This document shows positions 54,462-64,000 of a stretch of DNA of 64,000 nt, piece after piece (the stretch's first letter is position 1; each line of letters begins with the position of its first letter). The notes beneath the pieces were generated by a model. The model was given only the letters and a program-made list of their open reading frames with translations, searched no databases and was not told the DNA's origin. Both the position numbers and the translations under genes were made by a program. This DNA comes from Celeribacter baekdonensis B30 (GTDB lineage Bacteria; Pseudomonadota; Alphaproteobacteria; Rhodobacterales; Rhodobacteraceae), in NCBI RefSeq assembly GCF_000299875.1, contig NZ_AMRK01000008.1, forward strand, positions 124,001 to 188,000. Reading direction: 5' to 3'.

Positions 54462-56543
54462 ATGTTCAGTAAGTTTAAACGCACAAAATCTACGACACTC
54501 TCTCGTCCGACGGATGCGGCCCTTTTGACCGCCGTCGACAAAACCCATTTTATGCTCAACTGTACGCCAGACGGATTCATCCTCTCCGCCAACGCACAGT
54601 TCTGTCGTCGCATGGGATTTGATGAGACGTCGATTGTCGGCATCCCCTATAAAACCCTTGTCCGCAACAAAGATCACACCGAATGTGCCGCACTTTGGGC
54701 GGAACTCGCCAAAGATGAGCCGCACAATCAAATCATGCCGCGCCTCAATGCCTCGGGCGAAGAGGTTTGGCTTGATACCACCTATGTTCCGATCAAAGAT
54801 GATCAGGGGGCCGTTGCTTATATTGCGATCATTGCCCGCGAAATTTCTGAAATGCATCTGCGCCGCCGTGACAACCGATCCAAAGAGGATGCGATCAAGC
54901 GCTCGATGGCGGTGATCGAATTTGACCTTCAGGGCAATATCCTCATCGCGAATGATCATTTTCTCTCTGCGACCGGCTATTCCATGGAGGAATTGAAGGG
55001 TCAACACCACAGCATTTTCATGCCAAAGGATGAGGTCAATACTCAGGCCTATCGTGACTTCTGGACCCGCCTCGGACAAGGCGCCTCCGAAAAGGGGCCG
55101 GTGAAACGCATTGCGAAAGACGGCTCGGTGGTCTGGCTTGAAAGCACCTATGAAACCCTGATCGACCCTGAAGGGCGCCCTTTTAAGGTGGTGAAATACG
55201 CTTTTGACATCACAACAGCCAAAAACATGGAAGCGGATGCACGCGGTCAAATCGACGCCATCCAAAAGGTTCAGGCCGTGATCGAATTCAATCCAGATGG
55301 CACAATCCGCCGCGCCAATGACAACTTTTGTCACGTCATGGGCTATGACGAATCCGAAATCATTGGCAAACACCACAGACTCTTCATCGACCCGGCCTAT
55401 GCGGCGTCTTCTGACTATGCACAATTCTGGGCGCGTCTGAGATCGGGCGAAGCGCTCAGTGACGAATACGCGCGTCTTGGCAAAAACGGCCAACGCATCA
55501 CCATCAAAGCCAGCTACAATCCGATCCGCAATGCGGCGGGACAAGTTGTGAAAGTCGTCAAATTTGCCGTCGACACAACCATCTACCGCCGCACCGCTGA
55601 AACCCTCATGGCAGGTCTTGATGCCTTGGCACATGGCAACCTGGCGGTACAACTCGACGCCGATCTGGGTGAATTCGATGACATTCGAAAAAATTTCAAC
55701 ATTGCCCTCTCGAAACTCAATCACACGATTGGCAGCGTGGCTGACAGCACGCAAATCATCAAAGCAGAATCCGACGCCATCGGCCATGCCACGGATGATC
55801 TTGCCCGACGCACGGAAGCCCAGGCGGCAACCCTCGAAGAAAGTGCCTCGGCCCTCGACGAGTTGGTGGCCTCTGTCACAGGCGTGGCAAACACTGCCGG
55901 TACGGTCCAGAGTCAATCCAAAGAAGCACAGGGTTACACAGTCCAAGCCGGCGATGTCGTGGATCGCGCTGTGAATGCAATGGACGAGATTGAAAACTCG
56001 TCGAAACAAGTCGCTTCGATCACCTCCGTCATCGACGACATCGCGTTTCAAACCAATCTTTTGGCTCTAAATGCCGGTGTGGAAGCTGCGCGTGCAGGCG
56101 ATGCGGGGCGTGGCTTTGCCGTGGTTGCCTCGGAAGTTCGCGCCTTGGCGCAGAGGTCGTCAGATGCCGCGCGTGAAATCGCAACGCTCATTGACACATC
56201 GAACCGTCAGGTCGCGAATGGCGTTGATTTGGTCCGCGAAGCCGGGGCCGCCCTTGGCCGTATTCGTGAAGCCGTCGAGAAAATCAATCACGGGATCGAG
56301 CAGGTCGCAACCTCAACAACGGAACAGGCCACCGGCCTTGGCGAATTAAGCTCGGCAATCAACCAGCTTGACCAAACCACACAACAAAACGCCGCCATGT
56401 CGGAAGAAACCAACGCCGCAACAGTCAGCTTGCAAAACAACATTGCCGCGATGGAACAAGACGTCAGCTTTTTCTCGGTGCAAGACACTCAGAGCAGTGC
56501 AAGTGTCAAACCATTTGAGGTTGGGTTGTCCCGTAGCGCGTAG
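54462..56543 (+). CDS. Soluble PAS-domain methyl-accepting chemotaxis protein
   Basis: The 693-residue protein has three PAS domains (about residues 25-145, 147-265 and 268-385), a HAMP-like linker (about 390-435) and an MCP signalling domain (about 440-675) with the hairpin-tip core [19 protein letters not shown]. There is no membrane segment, so it is a cytoplasmic receptor. The PAS domains may bind heme, FAD or a small ligand. No NWETF-type CheR tether is at the C-terminus. No che genes are adjacent. Confidence 0.9.
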   Translation: MFSKFKRTKSTTLSRPTDAALLTAVDKTHFMLNCTPDGFILSANAQFCRRMGFDETSIVGIPYKTLVRNKDHTECAALWAELAKDEPHNQIMPRLNASGEEVWLDTTYVPIKDDQGAVAYIAIIAREISEMHLRRRDNRSKEDAIKRSMAVIEFDLQGNILIANDHFLSATGYSMEELKGQHHSIFMPKDEVNTQAYRDFWTRLGQGASEKGPVKRIAKDGSVVWLESTYETLIDPEGRPFKVVKYAFDITTAKNMEADARGQIDAIQKVQAVIEFNPDGTIRRANDNFCHVMGYDESEIIGKHHRLFIDPAYAASSDYAQFWARLRSGEALSDEYARLGKNGQRITIKASYNPIRNAAGQVVKVVKFAVDTTIYRRTAETLMAGLDALAHGNLAVQLDADLGEFDDIRKNFNIALSKLNHTIGSVADSTQIIKAESDAIGHATDDLARRTEAQAATLEESASALDELVASVTGVANTAGTVQSQSKEAQGYTVQAGDVVDRAVNAMDEIENSSKQVASITSVIDDIAFQTNLLALNAGVEAARAGDAGRGFAVVASEVRALAQRSSDAAREIATLIDTSNRQVANGVDLVREAGAALGRIREAVEKINHGIEQVATSTTEQATGLGELSSAINQLDQTTQQNAAMSEETNAATVSLQNNIAAMEQDVSFFSVQDTQSSASVKPFEVGLSRSA

Positions 56544-56604
56544 CGCGTTTCACGGACAGTTCCGGCGAGGCTCATAAGGCTGACATCGTTCGTGGTATCA
56601 GGCA

Positions 56605-56634
56605 AAAGAGGGGGCGTATTACGCCCCCTCTTTA
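56605..56634 (+). terminator. Bidirectional terminator between MCP and RND genes
   Basis: GAGGGGGCG and CGCCCCCTC form a 9-bp stem around TATTA, flanked by AAAA on the left and TTTATTT on the right, so it can stop both convergent transcripts. Confidence 0.88.
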
Positions 56635-56688
56635 TTTCCTATTCCTGATTGAGAACCATGTGACCTCGCGCAGGGCTGGTTCCGCCCA

Positions 56689-59600
56689 TCACATTTTGAA
56701 AATGCGATAGATGGCTGGGATAACCAGCACGGTCAGTGCCGTCGAAGACAACAGCCCAAACAAGAGCGAAATCGCCAGACCTTGGAAGATCGGGTCCACC
56801 AAAATCACCGCCGCCCCAATCATCGCGGCAATCGCGGTCAACAGGATCGGCTTGAACCGCGTGGCCCCTGCTTCGATGAGAATTTCAAGCGTCACATTGC
56901 CTTGATCATCGGCGTTGCGAATGAAATCGACCAAGAGGATCGAGTTTCGCACAATGATCCCCGCCAAAGCGATGAAGCCAATCATCGACGTGGCCGAAAA
57001 CGGCGCCCCAAACGACCAGTGCCCGATCATGATCCCCAAAAAGGTCAATGGCACCGGCGTCAGGATCACCAAGGGCAAGCGGAACGAGCCAAACTGAGCC
57101 ACCACGAGGATGTAAATCCCCAAAAGCGCCACACCGAACGCCGCCCCCATGTCGCGGAAGGTGATCCAAGTCACCTCCCACTCGCCATCCCACAACAAGG
57201 TCGGATGCTCGGTTTGCGACGGTTGACCATGCAGCGAAATCTCAGGCTTCGTCCCCTCCGGCCAGTCCATCGCATCCAACTTATCCGCAACAGCCATCAT
57301 GCCATAAAGCGGCGCTTCATATTCACCGGCGAGTTCGGCCTGAACCATCACCACATCGTAGCCATTGTGACGGAAAATCGGAAAGGAAGTTTGTTCCTCG
57401 GTGATTTGAACCACATCGCCCAGCTCCACCACGCCACGCCCACCGGGCAATGCATTGGCTGGCACCGGGGTGGACAGTGTTTCGGCATCCAAAACCCGAT
57501 CCGCACGATCACGTCCGATTACAATCGGGATCGGGCGGCGGCCTTCGCCCCGGTGCGAATAGCCCACCGTGGTATAACTGTTCAAAAGTTGAAGCGTCTG
57601 CGCGGCATCGGTTTCATTGACCTGATAAAAGTTCAAATCAGACGGCTGCATTTCGGCCCGGATGCGCCGTGCCTGAACCCCGAAATTATCATCGGTATCG
57701 ACGATGAAATCGACATCTTCAAAGGCGTCGCGCACCTTGCCTGCAACTGCACGCCGGGTTTCGCCATCGGGGCCATAGATTTCGGCCAGAAGCGTCGAAA
57801 TCACCGGCGGTCCAGGCGGAGGTTCGACCACTTTCATCGCGGTGCCAGGCGGTACAGTGATACCCTCAAGGATTATTTCCCGCAGTTCGAGCGCGATATC
57901 ATGCGAGGTCCGGTCACGTTCGGTTTTCGGCAAAAGTTTGAGTTGCACCTCGCCCATTTCCGGGTTTTCGCGCAAATAGTAATGCCGCACGAGACCGTTG
58001 AAGTTGAAGGGGGCGGAGGTGCCCGCATGGGTCTGGGCCGACATCACTTCAGGCAGGCCCATGGCGAGGCGCGCCGCCTGTTGGACAATCGCATCCGTGG
58101 CCTCGACAGATGCGCCTTCCGGCAAATCGACCATGATGGCCAGTTCGGATTTGTTGTCAAAGGGCAGCAATTTGACCGTGACGTCTTTGGTATACAGCGC
58201 GCCGAGCGAGCCAAAAGACAGCACGATCACTGCCAACAAAAACATCCAAGCGACTTTTTTCGACGCCAAAACGGGCCGCGCAATGGAGGCGTAAAACTTG
58301 CCCAATGTGCCACCGGGAAACGCGCCCTCTTCGTCGTGATGAAGATCCGCGCGTCCTGCGATTTTCAACATCAACCAAGGCGTGATCATCACCGCCACGA
58401 AAAAGGAAAAGATCATCGCAGCCGAGGCATTGGCCGGGATCGGGGACATATATGGCCCCATCAACCCCGAGACAAAGAGCATCGGCAACAGCGCCACGAC
58501 CACCGTCAACGTGGCCACGATGGTCGGATTTCCAACCTCAGCCACGGCGGCAACCGCGGCGCCAAACCGGTTCTGACCCGGCTTTTTCATGCCCCAATGA
58601 CGGGCGATGTTTTCGATCACCACAATGGCGTCATCGACCAAAATCCCGATGGAGAAAATCAGCGCAAACAGCGACACCCGGTTGAGCGTATAGCCCATGA
58701 TATAGGCGGCAAAGAGGGTCAAAAGGATGGTGACCGGGATCACGATGGCGACCACAACGGCCTCGCGCCAACCGATGGCGATCAACACCAAAATAACGAT
58801 GGAGACGGTCGCAAGCCCCAGGTGAAACAGCAATTCATTGGCTTTTTCATTGGCGGTTTCGCCGTAATCGCGGGTCACTTCGATGCTGACGCTGTCGGGA
58901 ATGATGCTGCCTTCCATCTCGGACACACGGGCCAAAACCTCTTCGGCCACAGTCACCGCATTGGCCCCCGCGCGCTTGGCAATGGCCAAGGTCACGGCGG
59001 GGCGGCGGACGATCTCGGCGCTCATGTCGATCGCGGCATGGCCGCCTTCGACCCCGCTGTCGACCCCCGCGCGCGTCAGGGTCGCCACATGTTTTTCGTC
59101 CAGATCGGAGACAAACCCAACATCAGCCACATCGCGGACATAGACCGTGCGGCCATCGCGGGCGGTGAGTTCGAGGTTGCCGATTTCTTCCGGCGTGGTC
59201 AGGGTTTTGCCGATAATCAGGCCAATTTGGTCGCCACCATCGCGCAGCAAACCCGCCGGGGATGAGGCGTTTGCGCTCTGCACTTTGCCTGCAAGCTGTT
59301 GTAAGGTAATACCATAAAGCGCCAGTTTTTCCGGCGAGGGGGCAACACGAAGCGCCTCTTCGGTGCCGCCAATCACATAGGTGAGACCGACGTTTTCGAT
59401 CCGGGCGAGGCGCACTTCAACCTCTTTGACGATCCGGGTGAGATCAGAAGGCATCATGCCTTCATTCCCTTCAGCAGGGCTAAAGGTCAGCGCGACAATC
59501 GCCACGTCATTGATGCCCCGGCCCACGACCAAGGGTTCGGGAATACCGACCGGGATACGGTCGAGATTGGCCATGATTTTATCGCGCACCCGCAGGATGG

Positions 59601-59949
59601 CTGTGTCGGACGACACGCCGACCATGAAGCGCGCAGAGACCATAACGTGATCATCGCGGCTGTCCGAATAGACATGTTCGACCTGATCAATGCCTTTGAC
59701 GATGGTCTCCAACGGCTCGGTCACGAGTTTGAGCGCATCCTGCGCCTTAAGCCCAGAGGTATCGACATGAATGTCGACCATGGGTACGGAGATCTGCGGC
59801 TCCTCTTCGCGTGGCAAAGACACCAGCGCGATCATGCCCACGGCCAAAGAGGCCAAGAGAAACAAGGGGGTGAGCGGGGAGAGAATGAATGTACGGGTCA
59901 AACGCCCGGCGAGGCCGAGCGCACCCGAGGGACCGTGCGGATTATTCAT
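56689..59949 (-). CDS. RND efflux transporter, inner-membrane permease
   Basis: The 1086-residue protein has the RND layout of 12 membrane helices with two large periplasmic loops. The proton-relay motif GILVDDAIVVIENIARH (helix 4, near residue 438) and the late helix 10-12 region are clear. It matches the hydrophobe/amphiphile exporter group rather than heavy-metal CusA types. It pumps drugs or lipophilic compounds with the adaptor encoded just upstream. The start overlaps the adaptor gene by 8 bp. No outer-membrane channel gene is adjacent. Confidence 0.92.
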   Translation of the reverse strand: MNNPHGPSGALGLAGRLTRTFILSPLTPLFLLASLAVGMIALVSLPREEEPQISVPMVDIHVDTSGLKAQDALKLVTEPLETIVKGIDQVEHVYSDSRDDHVMVSARFMVGVSSDTAILRVRDKIMANLDRIPVGIPEPLVVGRGINDVAIVALTFSPAEGNEGMMPSDLTRIVKEVEVRLARIENVGLTYVIGGTEEALRVAPSPEKLALYGITLQQLAGKVQSANASSPAGLLRDGGDQIGLIIGKTLTTPEEIGNLELTARDGRTVYVRDVADVGFVSDLDEKHVATLTRAGVDSGVEGGHAAIDMSAEIVRRPAVTLAIAKRAGANAVTVAEEVLARVSEMEGSIIPDSVSIEVTRDYGETANEKANELLFHLGLATVSIVILVLIAIGWREAVVVAIVIPVTILLTLFAAYIMGYTLNRVSLFALIFSIGILVDDAIVVIENIARHWGMKKPGQNRFGAAVAAVAEVGNPTIVATLTVVVALLPMLFVSGLMGPYMSPIPANASAAMIFSFFVAVMITPWLMLKIAGRADLHHDEEGAFPGGTLGKFYASIARPVLASKKVAWMFLLAVIVLSFGSLGALYTKDVTVKLLPFDNKSELAIMVDLPEGASVEATDAIVQQAARLAMGLPEVMSAQTHAGTSAPFNFNGLVRHYYLRENPEMGEVQLKLLPKTERDRTSHDIALELREIILEGITVPPGTAMKVVEPPPGPPVISTLLAEIYGPDGETRRAVAGKVRDAFEDVDFIVDTDDNFGVQARRIRAEMQPSDLNFYQVNETDAAQTLQLLNSYTTVGYSHRGEGRRPIPIVIGRDRADRVLDAETLSTPVPANALPGGRGVVELGDVVQITEEQTSFPIFRHNGYDVVMVQAELAGEYEAPLYGMMAVADKLDAMDWPEGTKPEISLHGQPSQTEHPTLLWDGEWEVTWITFRDMGAAFGVALLGIYILVVAQFGSFRLPLVILTPVPLTFLGIMIGHWSFGAPFSATSMIGFIALAGIIVRNSILLVDFIRNADDQGNVTLEILIEAGATRFKPILLTAIAAMIGAAVILVDPIFQGLAISLLFGLLSSTALTVLVIPAIYRIFKM

Positions 59950-60928
59950 GAGACGTCACCACCACATCGCCAGCGGTCAACCCGCTTAGAATTTCGACCC
60001 AAACAATGCCGTCTGCTTCAACCCGATTGCCAGGAACGACCACACGGTCCGAGGGGCCGGATGGCAGTTCGACGGAAACGAAATCAAGCCCACCAGATTG
60101 GGTCAGCGCGGTTTCAGGGACCAAAAGCCCGTCGTGGCTGCCCACCGGCAAGCGCACTTGAACCCGACGGCCGACAAAGGTGGTCTCAAGGTCTTCGACC
60201 TCGACATCGGCTTGCACCCGACCGCCCTCAATCAGTGGATAGATTTTGGCAAGCGTGCCGGATGTGGCGGTGCCTGCTTCGGTGATTTCGATGGTGTCGC
60301 CCTGTTTGAGCGTATCGGCGTAACGTTCGGAGACACCAAGACGTAAGAACGCACCGCCTGCGCCGATGGTTGCGACCTCTTCACCGGCAAACACGACGCC
60401 GCCTTTGGACACCGGCACGGAGAGCACCAAACCCGCCTCGGGCGCCAGCACTTCGCCTTCTTCGATCTGACGTGCTACGACTTGGCGTTCGGATTTCAGG
60501 CTGGTGATCTGACTTTCGAGCACATTCACGTTGGTTTGCAAGGCTTGCAGGCTTTGGTTGGAAATCACCCCGCGTTCCGAGAGGGATTGTCCGCGCTCCA
60601 GATCGGCCTGAGCCTGATCCAATTGCGAACCAAAAGCGTCGAGCTGGGCGTCGATACCTTCGATTTGGAACAACAGTTTGGTGTCTTCGATGATGGCGAC
60701 CCGTTGACCAGCCTCAACCATATCGCCTTCGGTCACATCGAGCGCGGAAATCGTTCCGCCAATCCGGGCGCGGGCGGGGACGCGATCGCGGGTTTCAACC
60801 TCGGCATAAACCGGTTTCCATTCGATGACCGCCTGTGGGGTCACAGTCAAAGTCTCGCCAAAGGCGGGGTCAATGGCCAGAAAACTTCCGGACATCAGCG
60901 GTAAGATGAGCATTAGGGTGCGGCGCAT
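59942..60928 (-). CDS. RND efflux periplasmic adaptor (membrane fusion protein)
   Basis: The 328-residue protein has a signal peptide (cleavage after about residue 24, AFGET), a biotinyl/lipoyl-like half motif RIGGTISALDVTEGDMVEAG (near residue 57), a coiled-coil hairpin (about 90-155) and a beta-barrel domain. It links the RND pump to an outer-membrane channel. It is the promoter-proximal gene of the pair. Confidence 0.9.
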   Translation of the reverse strand: MRRTLMLILPLMSGSFLAIDPAFGETLTVTPQAVIEWKPVYAEVETRDRVPARARIGGTISALDVTEGDMVEAGQRVAIIEDTKLLFQIEGIDAQLDAFGSQLDQAQADLERGQSLSERGVISNQSLQALQTNVNVLESQITSLKSERQVVARQIEEGEVLAPEAGLVLSVPVSKGGVVFAGEEVATIGAGGAFLRLGVSERYADTLKQGDTIEITEAGTATSGTLAKIYPLIEGGRVQADVEVEDLETTFVGRRVQVRLPVGSHDGLLVPETALTQSGGLDFVSVELPSGPSDRVVVPGNRVEADGIVWVEILSGLTAGDVVVTSHE

Positions 60929-60979
60929 AAGGTCCTCATTTCGGTTCTGTGAGTGTCATCACATAATATTCAATTTTTT

Positions 60980-61001
60980 GCATATGTAGCAAATCATATG
61001 C
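60980..61001. promoter_or_regulatory. Candidate operator upstream of the RND operon
   Basis: The 134-bp intergenic region is strongly AT-rich and contains the inverted half sites GCATAT and ATATGC, ten bases apart, 52 bp before the adaptor ATG. It is a plausible site for a repressor of the efflux pair. No regulator gene is adjacent. Confidence 0.35.
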
Positions 61002-61062
61002 CATGTGCAAGCGCAGCTTGGTCTTTGAGTAGGAGAAAATAAGCAATCTGTCACGGATTACT

Positions 61063-62187
61063 CTATTTTCCGTCCCTCACCTCGCCTGCCCCAAGCGGCA
61101 CCGCACCACGCGCCACTGTTTGACGCGCAATCGAGACGGATTTAATCACAGCGTGACAAGGCATACCTTGTTTTAGGTCAAGAGCGGCGGCGGAACGTTT
61201 GGTCACCCGCGCCAAAACCACACCCGCAGGTGTTGCGAGCGAAACCATGACCCCCGGCCCCTCGCCCATGCGGATTTGCGCGATGGTTCCGGGCATAATA
61301 TTGAGTGCCGAAAGCCCCTTTGGACGCGCGGGCGACAAGATCACATCCTGCGCCGCAATTCTCAGGCGGACCTGCGCGCCGAGGACCGCGTCCAATGTGG
61401 GCAAAAACAACGGCACGCCCCCGGCGGACAGTTCGGTCAGACCATCCGCATGATGCGCCTGCACCCGCGCCGGAATAAGCGCCCCCGCGCCATGCACACC
61501 TGCGGGCATGAGGTTTGGATCGCCAAGGATTTCAACTGCCCCGCCCTGCCCCGTGACGCGCCCGGCCTCAAAGGCCACCACGGTTGTCGCCAGACGCGCG
61601 ACCTCGGCGGGGCTGTGACTGACATAGAGGATCGGGATAGAAACCTCATCGCGAAGCCGTTCAAAATATGGGAGAATTTCGTCTTTTCGCGCCTCATCAA
61701 GTGCGGCCAGAGGTTCATCGGCCAAGATCAAATCCGGCCCGGACAGCAGCGCACGACCAATGGCGACCCGTTGCTGTTCACCGCCAGACAACCCGGCTGG
61801 ACGCCGATCTAACAAATGTCCGATGCCCAGCATCTCGACCATCTGTGCCACCTCAGCCTCGGGCACATCGCGGGCGGAAAATCGGCGGCCATAGTCGAGA
61901 TTTTGCCGCACAGACAGATGCGGAAACAACCGGGCATCTTGGAAAATCGTGCCGATCCGACGTTTGTGCGGCGGCAAGCAAATCCCCGCCCCGGTGTCGC
62001 ACAACACCCGGCCATTGATCACCACCCGCGCCTCATCCGGGGCAAACAGCCCGGCAATCGCGCGTATCACCGTGGATTTGCCGGAGCCCGACCGACCAAA
62101 CAGTGCCGTCACACCCGAGGGCACATCAAATTGCGCCTCAAGGGCAAACCCCTGAAACTGGTGACGGAGCTGAACCGAAATGCTCAT
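61063..62187 (-). CDS. modC: Molybdate ABC transporter ATP-binding protein
   Basis: The 374-residue ATPase has Walker A GRSGSGKST (near residue 31), signature LSGGEQQRV (near 130), Walker B LILADEPLAALDE and a C-terminal TOBE/MOP domain (about 290-355) that binds molybdate. It energises uptake through ModB. The 4-bp overlap with modB indicates coupling. Confidence 0.92.
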   Translation of the reverse strand: MSISVQLRHQFQGFALEAQFDVPSGVTALFGRSGSGKSTVIRAIAGLFAPDEARVVINGRVLCDTGAGICLPPHKRRIGTIFQDARLFPHLSVRQNLDYGRRFSARDVPEAEVAQMVEMLGIGHLLDRRPAGLSGGEQQRVAIGRALLSGPDLILADEPLAALDEARKDEILPYFERLRDEVSIPILYVSHSPAEVARLATTVVAFEAGRVTGQGGAVEILGDPNLMPAGVHGAGALIPARVQAHHADGLTELSAGGVPLFLPTLDAVLGAQVRLRIAAQDVILSPARPKGLSALNIMPGTIAQIRMGEGPGVMVSLATPAGVVLARVTKRSAAALDLKQGMPCHAVIKSVSIARQTVARGAVPLGAGEVRDGK

Positions 62188-62897
62188 GCGCCACGCCCCC
62201 GTTTGGCCATACGCCGGGCCAAAAACTCAGACAGGATCAACGCCCCCATCGCCAAAACAATCGAAATCATCACCAATCTGAGGGCCGCGCTTTCACCGCC
62301 GGGCACTTGTAGGAACGCGTAGATGGCCGAGGGCAGCGTGCGGGTTTGACCAGGAATGTTGGAGACAAAGGTGATCGTCGCGCCAAATTCGCCCAAAGCC
62401 TTGGCAAAGGCCAAAACCACTCCGGCGAGCACACCGGGCAAGGCCAAGGGCAACGTCACGGTCCAAAACACCCGGATCGGTGAGGCTCCGAGCGAGGTGG
62501 CGGCCTCTTCCAATTTGGGATCAACCGCCTCAATGGACAGGCGGATCGCCCGCACCATCAAAGGAAAGCCCATAATCGCTGCCGCCAAAGCGGCACCACT
62601 CCAGCGAAAGGCCAAGACAATCCCGATCTCTTGGAGCGCCGCGCCAAACGGCGCGCGCGCACCAAAGGTCATCAACAACAGATAGCCGGTGACCACCGGG
62701 GGTAGAATCAGCGGCAAATGCACAAAACCATTGAGAATTTCGCGCCCCGCAAACCGCCACCGCGCCAAAGCATAGGCCACAAATACCCCCAAAGGCAGGC
62801 TGAGAAGCGCCGCCCAAAAGGCCACTTTGAGAGACAGGGCCACGGCCTGCCATTCCGCAGCGCCCAAGCCGAACCAATGTGCCACCTGCTCGGTCAT
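62184..62897 (-). CDS. modB: Molybdate ABC transporter permease
   Basis: The 237-residue inner-membrane protein has five or six hydrophobic segments and the ABC permease EAA loop (EEAATSLGASPIRVFWTVTLP near residue 130). GGAGG precedes the ATG at 62897. The usual partner modA, encoding the periplasmic binding protein, is not next to it; see findings. Confidence 0.92.
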   Translation of the reverse strand: MTEQVAHWFGLGAAEWQAVALSLKVAFWAALLSLPLGVFVAYALARWRFAGREILNGFVHLPLILPPVVTGYLLLMTFGARAPFGAALQEIGIVLAFRWSGAALAAAIMGFPLMVRAIRLSIEAVDPKLEEAATSLGASPIRVFWTVTLPLALPGVLAGVVLAFAKALGEFGATITFVSNIPGQTRTLPSAIYAFLQVPGGESAALRLVMISIVLAMGALILSEFLARRMAKRGRGA

Positions 62898-63276
62898 TTG
62901 TCCTCCGTCATCGCCACAGCCCCATTTGTATCAACCGCGTGTCAGCCGACACCAAGCAAGACTGACCTCAGGCCTCGTATTCATCCGATCCCTATCAGTT
63001 CTCCCCTTGTCACGGAAATTCGCCCCATAATGGTTGGCAGGCACCAAAGTGCAAGCCCCCTCAGGGCTTTGTGCCCTGTCGCCATTTTCCCAATGATCGC
63101 GTAAAACCGTCTGAAAATCGGCAATTTTTTGCGGCTTAAAAATAAAAATGCCACATAAATCTACGCTTATGCCATTAAACCGTGATACTAAGTCGCGGGA
63201 CTGTTATCCCCGTGAAAAGAATCGTGCATCGGCACGGTTGATATTATGTTTACTGTACACGTCGCGGGGGGCGGAA
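62898..63276. other. 379-bp gap between modB and the sugar transferase gene
   Basis: No credible gene and no modA remnant are visible on either strand. The right half (63100-63276) is AT-rich and must hold the promoter of the sugar transferase gene; the left part should hold the mod promoter. I see no convincing ModE-type palindrome. Confidence 0.5.
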
Positions 63277-63960
63277 ATGTCCATTTTATCAAAAGGAAAT
63301 TCGCAGTTTTCAAAGGGGGTCCGTCCCGCGCCTCCTCAGTCGGGAATTTTGTATCGAAAGGGTGGCAAGCGCGCTTTTGATTTGCTGCTCGCCGCCACAA
63401 TGACTCCGTTCATTTTGCCGGTGATCCTGATGCTCGCCTTTTTGGTGCGTCTCGACGGCGGGCCTGCCTTTTATATGCAGCGCCGGGTTGGCCGAAACGG
63501 AAAATTATTCCAGTTTTATAAACTGCGCTCGATGCGTCAGAACGCCGATGAGCTTTTGGAACGGTTGTGCCGTGAGGACCCCGAGATCGCGGAAGAATGG
63601 CATAAATATCAGAAATTGCGACATGATCCCCGGATCACCAAAGTCGGACGGTTCATTCGCGCCACAAGTTTGGATGAGTTGCCGCAGCTTTTGAACGTGA
63701 TCAAAGGTGACATGAGTTTTGTCGGCCCGCGTCCATTTATGACCAGTCAACAAATGCTCTATGAGGCGGCCAATGGCTGGGCTTATTTTGAAATGCGACC
63801 CGGCATCACCGGTGTTTGGCAAATTTCAGGGCGCGGCGAGACCAGTTTCACCGATCGCGTCCGCTACGATCATCTGTATTACAAACGCCTGAGCCTGCGC
63901 ACGGATGTGGCGTTGATCGCGCGCACGGCCGGGGTCGTTTTGAAACAAACCGGGCACTGA
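63277..63960 (+). CDS. ExoY-like bacterial sugar transferase
   Basis: The 227-residue protein has one N-terminal membrane helix (about residues 40-62) and a cytoplasmic bacterial sugar transferase domain with the family motifs KRAFDLLLA, KLRSM, TSLDELPQLLNVIKGDMSFVGPRP and GITGVWQISGRGE. It transfers a sugar-1-phosphate to undecaprenyl phosphate to start exopolysaccharide assembly. It lacks the long N-terminal membrane domain of WbaP-type enzymes. The ATG at 63277 has GGGGGCGGAA upstream. Further EPS genes may follow beyond the window. Confidence 0.9.
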   Translation: MSILSKGNSQFSKGVRPAPPQSGILYRKGGKRAFDLLLAATMTPFILPVILMLAFLVRLDGGPAFYMQRRVGRNGKLFQFYKLRSMRQNADELLERLCREDPEIAEEWHKYQKLRHDPRITKVGRFIRATSLDELPQLLNVIKGDMSFVGPRPFMTSQQMLYEAANGWAYFEMRPGITGVWQISGRGETSFTDRVRYDHLYYKRLSLRTDVALIARTAGVVLKQTGH

Positions 63961-64000
63961 GCGCCCCAAGCCTCAGCGATTATTTGGCAAACAAACACCC

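Noticed and set aside
54390-56051. Long minus-strand open frame opposite the chemoreceptor
   Set aside because: It is an antisense shadow of a clear PAS-MCP gene, with no ribosome site and no recognisable motif.
56782-59265. Long plus-strand open frame across the RND permease gene
   Set aside because: It is His/Arg/Gln-rich antisense without a domain, and the minus strand encodes a complete RND transporter.
62898-63276. Possible degenerate modA upstream of modB
   Set aside because: I find no minus-strand frame with a signal peptide or ModA-like motifs in this gap.

Overview
The window looks like chromosomal DNA of a GC-rich alphaproteobacterium of the Rhodobacteraceae (Roseobacter group). 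The inference rests on FnrL-type boxes, DUF1127, DUF2927, a short-chain acyl-CoA regulator of the ImmA/DUF2083 type, a monomeric isocitrate dehydrogenase, RibN behind an FMN riboswitch, and densely packed genes with 1-4 bp overlaps. Most of it is ordinary core genome. I see no phage, plasmid, CRISPR array or intact insertion sequence.

Layout. 1-6 kb: the tail of a regulator, an EamA exporter, three tRNAs (two identical tRNA-Asp and a tRNA-Val), a secreted thermonuclease, a YdcH-like small protein, a second EamA exporter and a divergent argO/argP-like pair. 6-13 kb: a minus-strand run of yebC, an SLC13 permease, ymdB, an HpcH aldolase, 5-formyl-THF cyclo-ligase and mgtE. 13-17.5 kb: purine salvage (guanine and 8-oxoguanine deaminases), two CAP-domain exported proteins and a HisN-like phosphatase. 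17.5-24 kb: regulators, a quinone-oxidoreductase-like MDR protein, DUF1127, a BI-1 family protein, rpmG and an FMN-riboswitch-controlled riboflavin importer (ribN). 24-27 kb: a patch with visibly lower GC, two unrecognised genes and repeat-like non-coding DNA, ending at rnpB.

27-37 kb: an AmpD-like amidase, a lipoprotein, gatCA, a ceramidase-like membrane protein, an MBL hydrolase, an ECF sigma operon with a putative membrane regulator and a Spy/CpxP-like protein, tadA, an FNR-box-preceded ompW and an rluB with a long repetitive basic tail. 37-44 kb: a membrane-stress-like cluster made of a 28-residue membrane peptide, an XpaC-like protein, TelA, a DUF2927 lipoprotein, an SPFH-GYF protein, a small unknown protein, a stand-alone CZB zinc sensor on the other strand, and a zinc-ribbon membrane protein. 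44-48 kb: a kinase and dtd, followed by a complete tsaE-tsaB-tsaC-tsaD set for tRNA t6A synthesis. 48-52 kb: the Anbu proteasome-like peptidase with its transglutaminase, alpha-E and ATP-grasp partners.

52-64 kb: monomeric NADP-isocitrate dehydrogenase, a soluble triple-PAS chemoreceptor, an RND efflux pair, modCB without a neighbouring modA, and an ExoY-like sugar transferase.

The most interesting places are the TelA/SPFH/zinc-ribbon cluster, the Anbu/ATP-grasp cluster, the FMN riboswitch with a hairpin that buries the ribN ribosome binding site, the ECF sigma operon, and the repeat-scarred low-GC patch at 24-27 kb.
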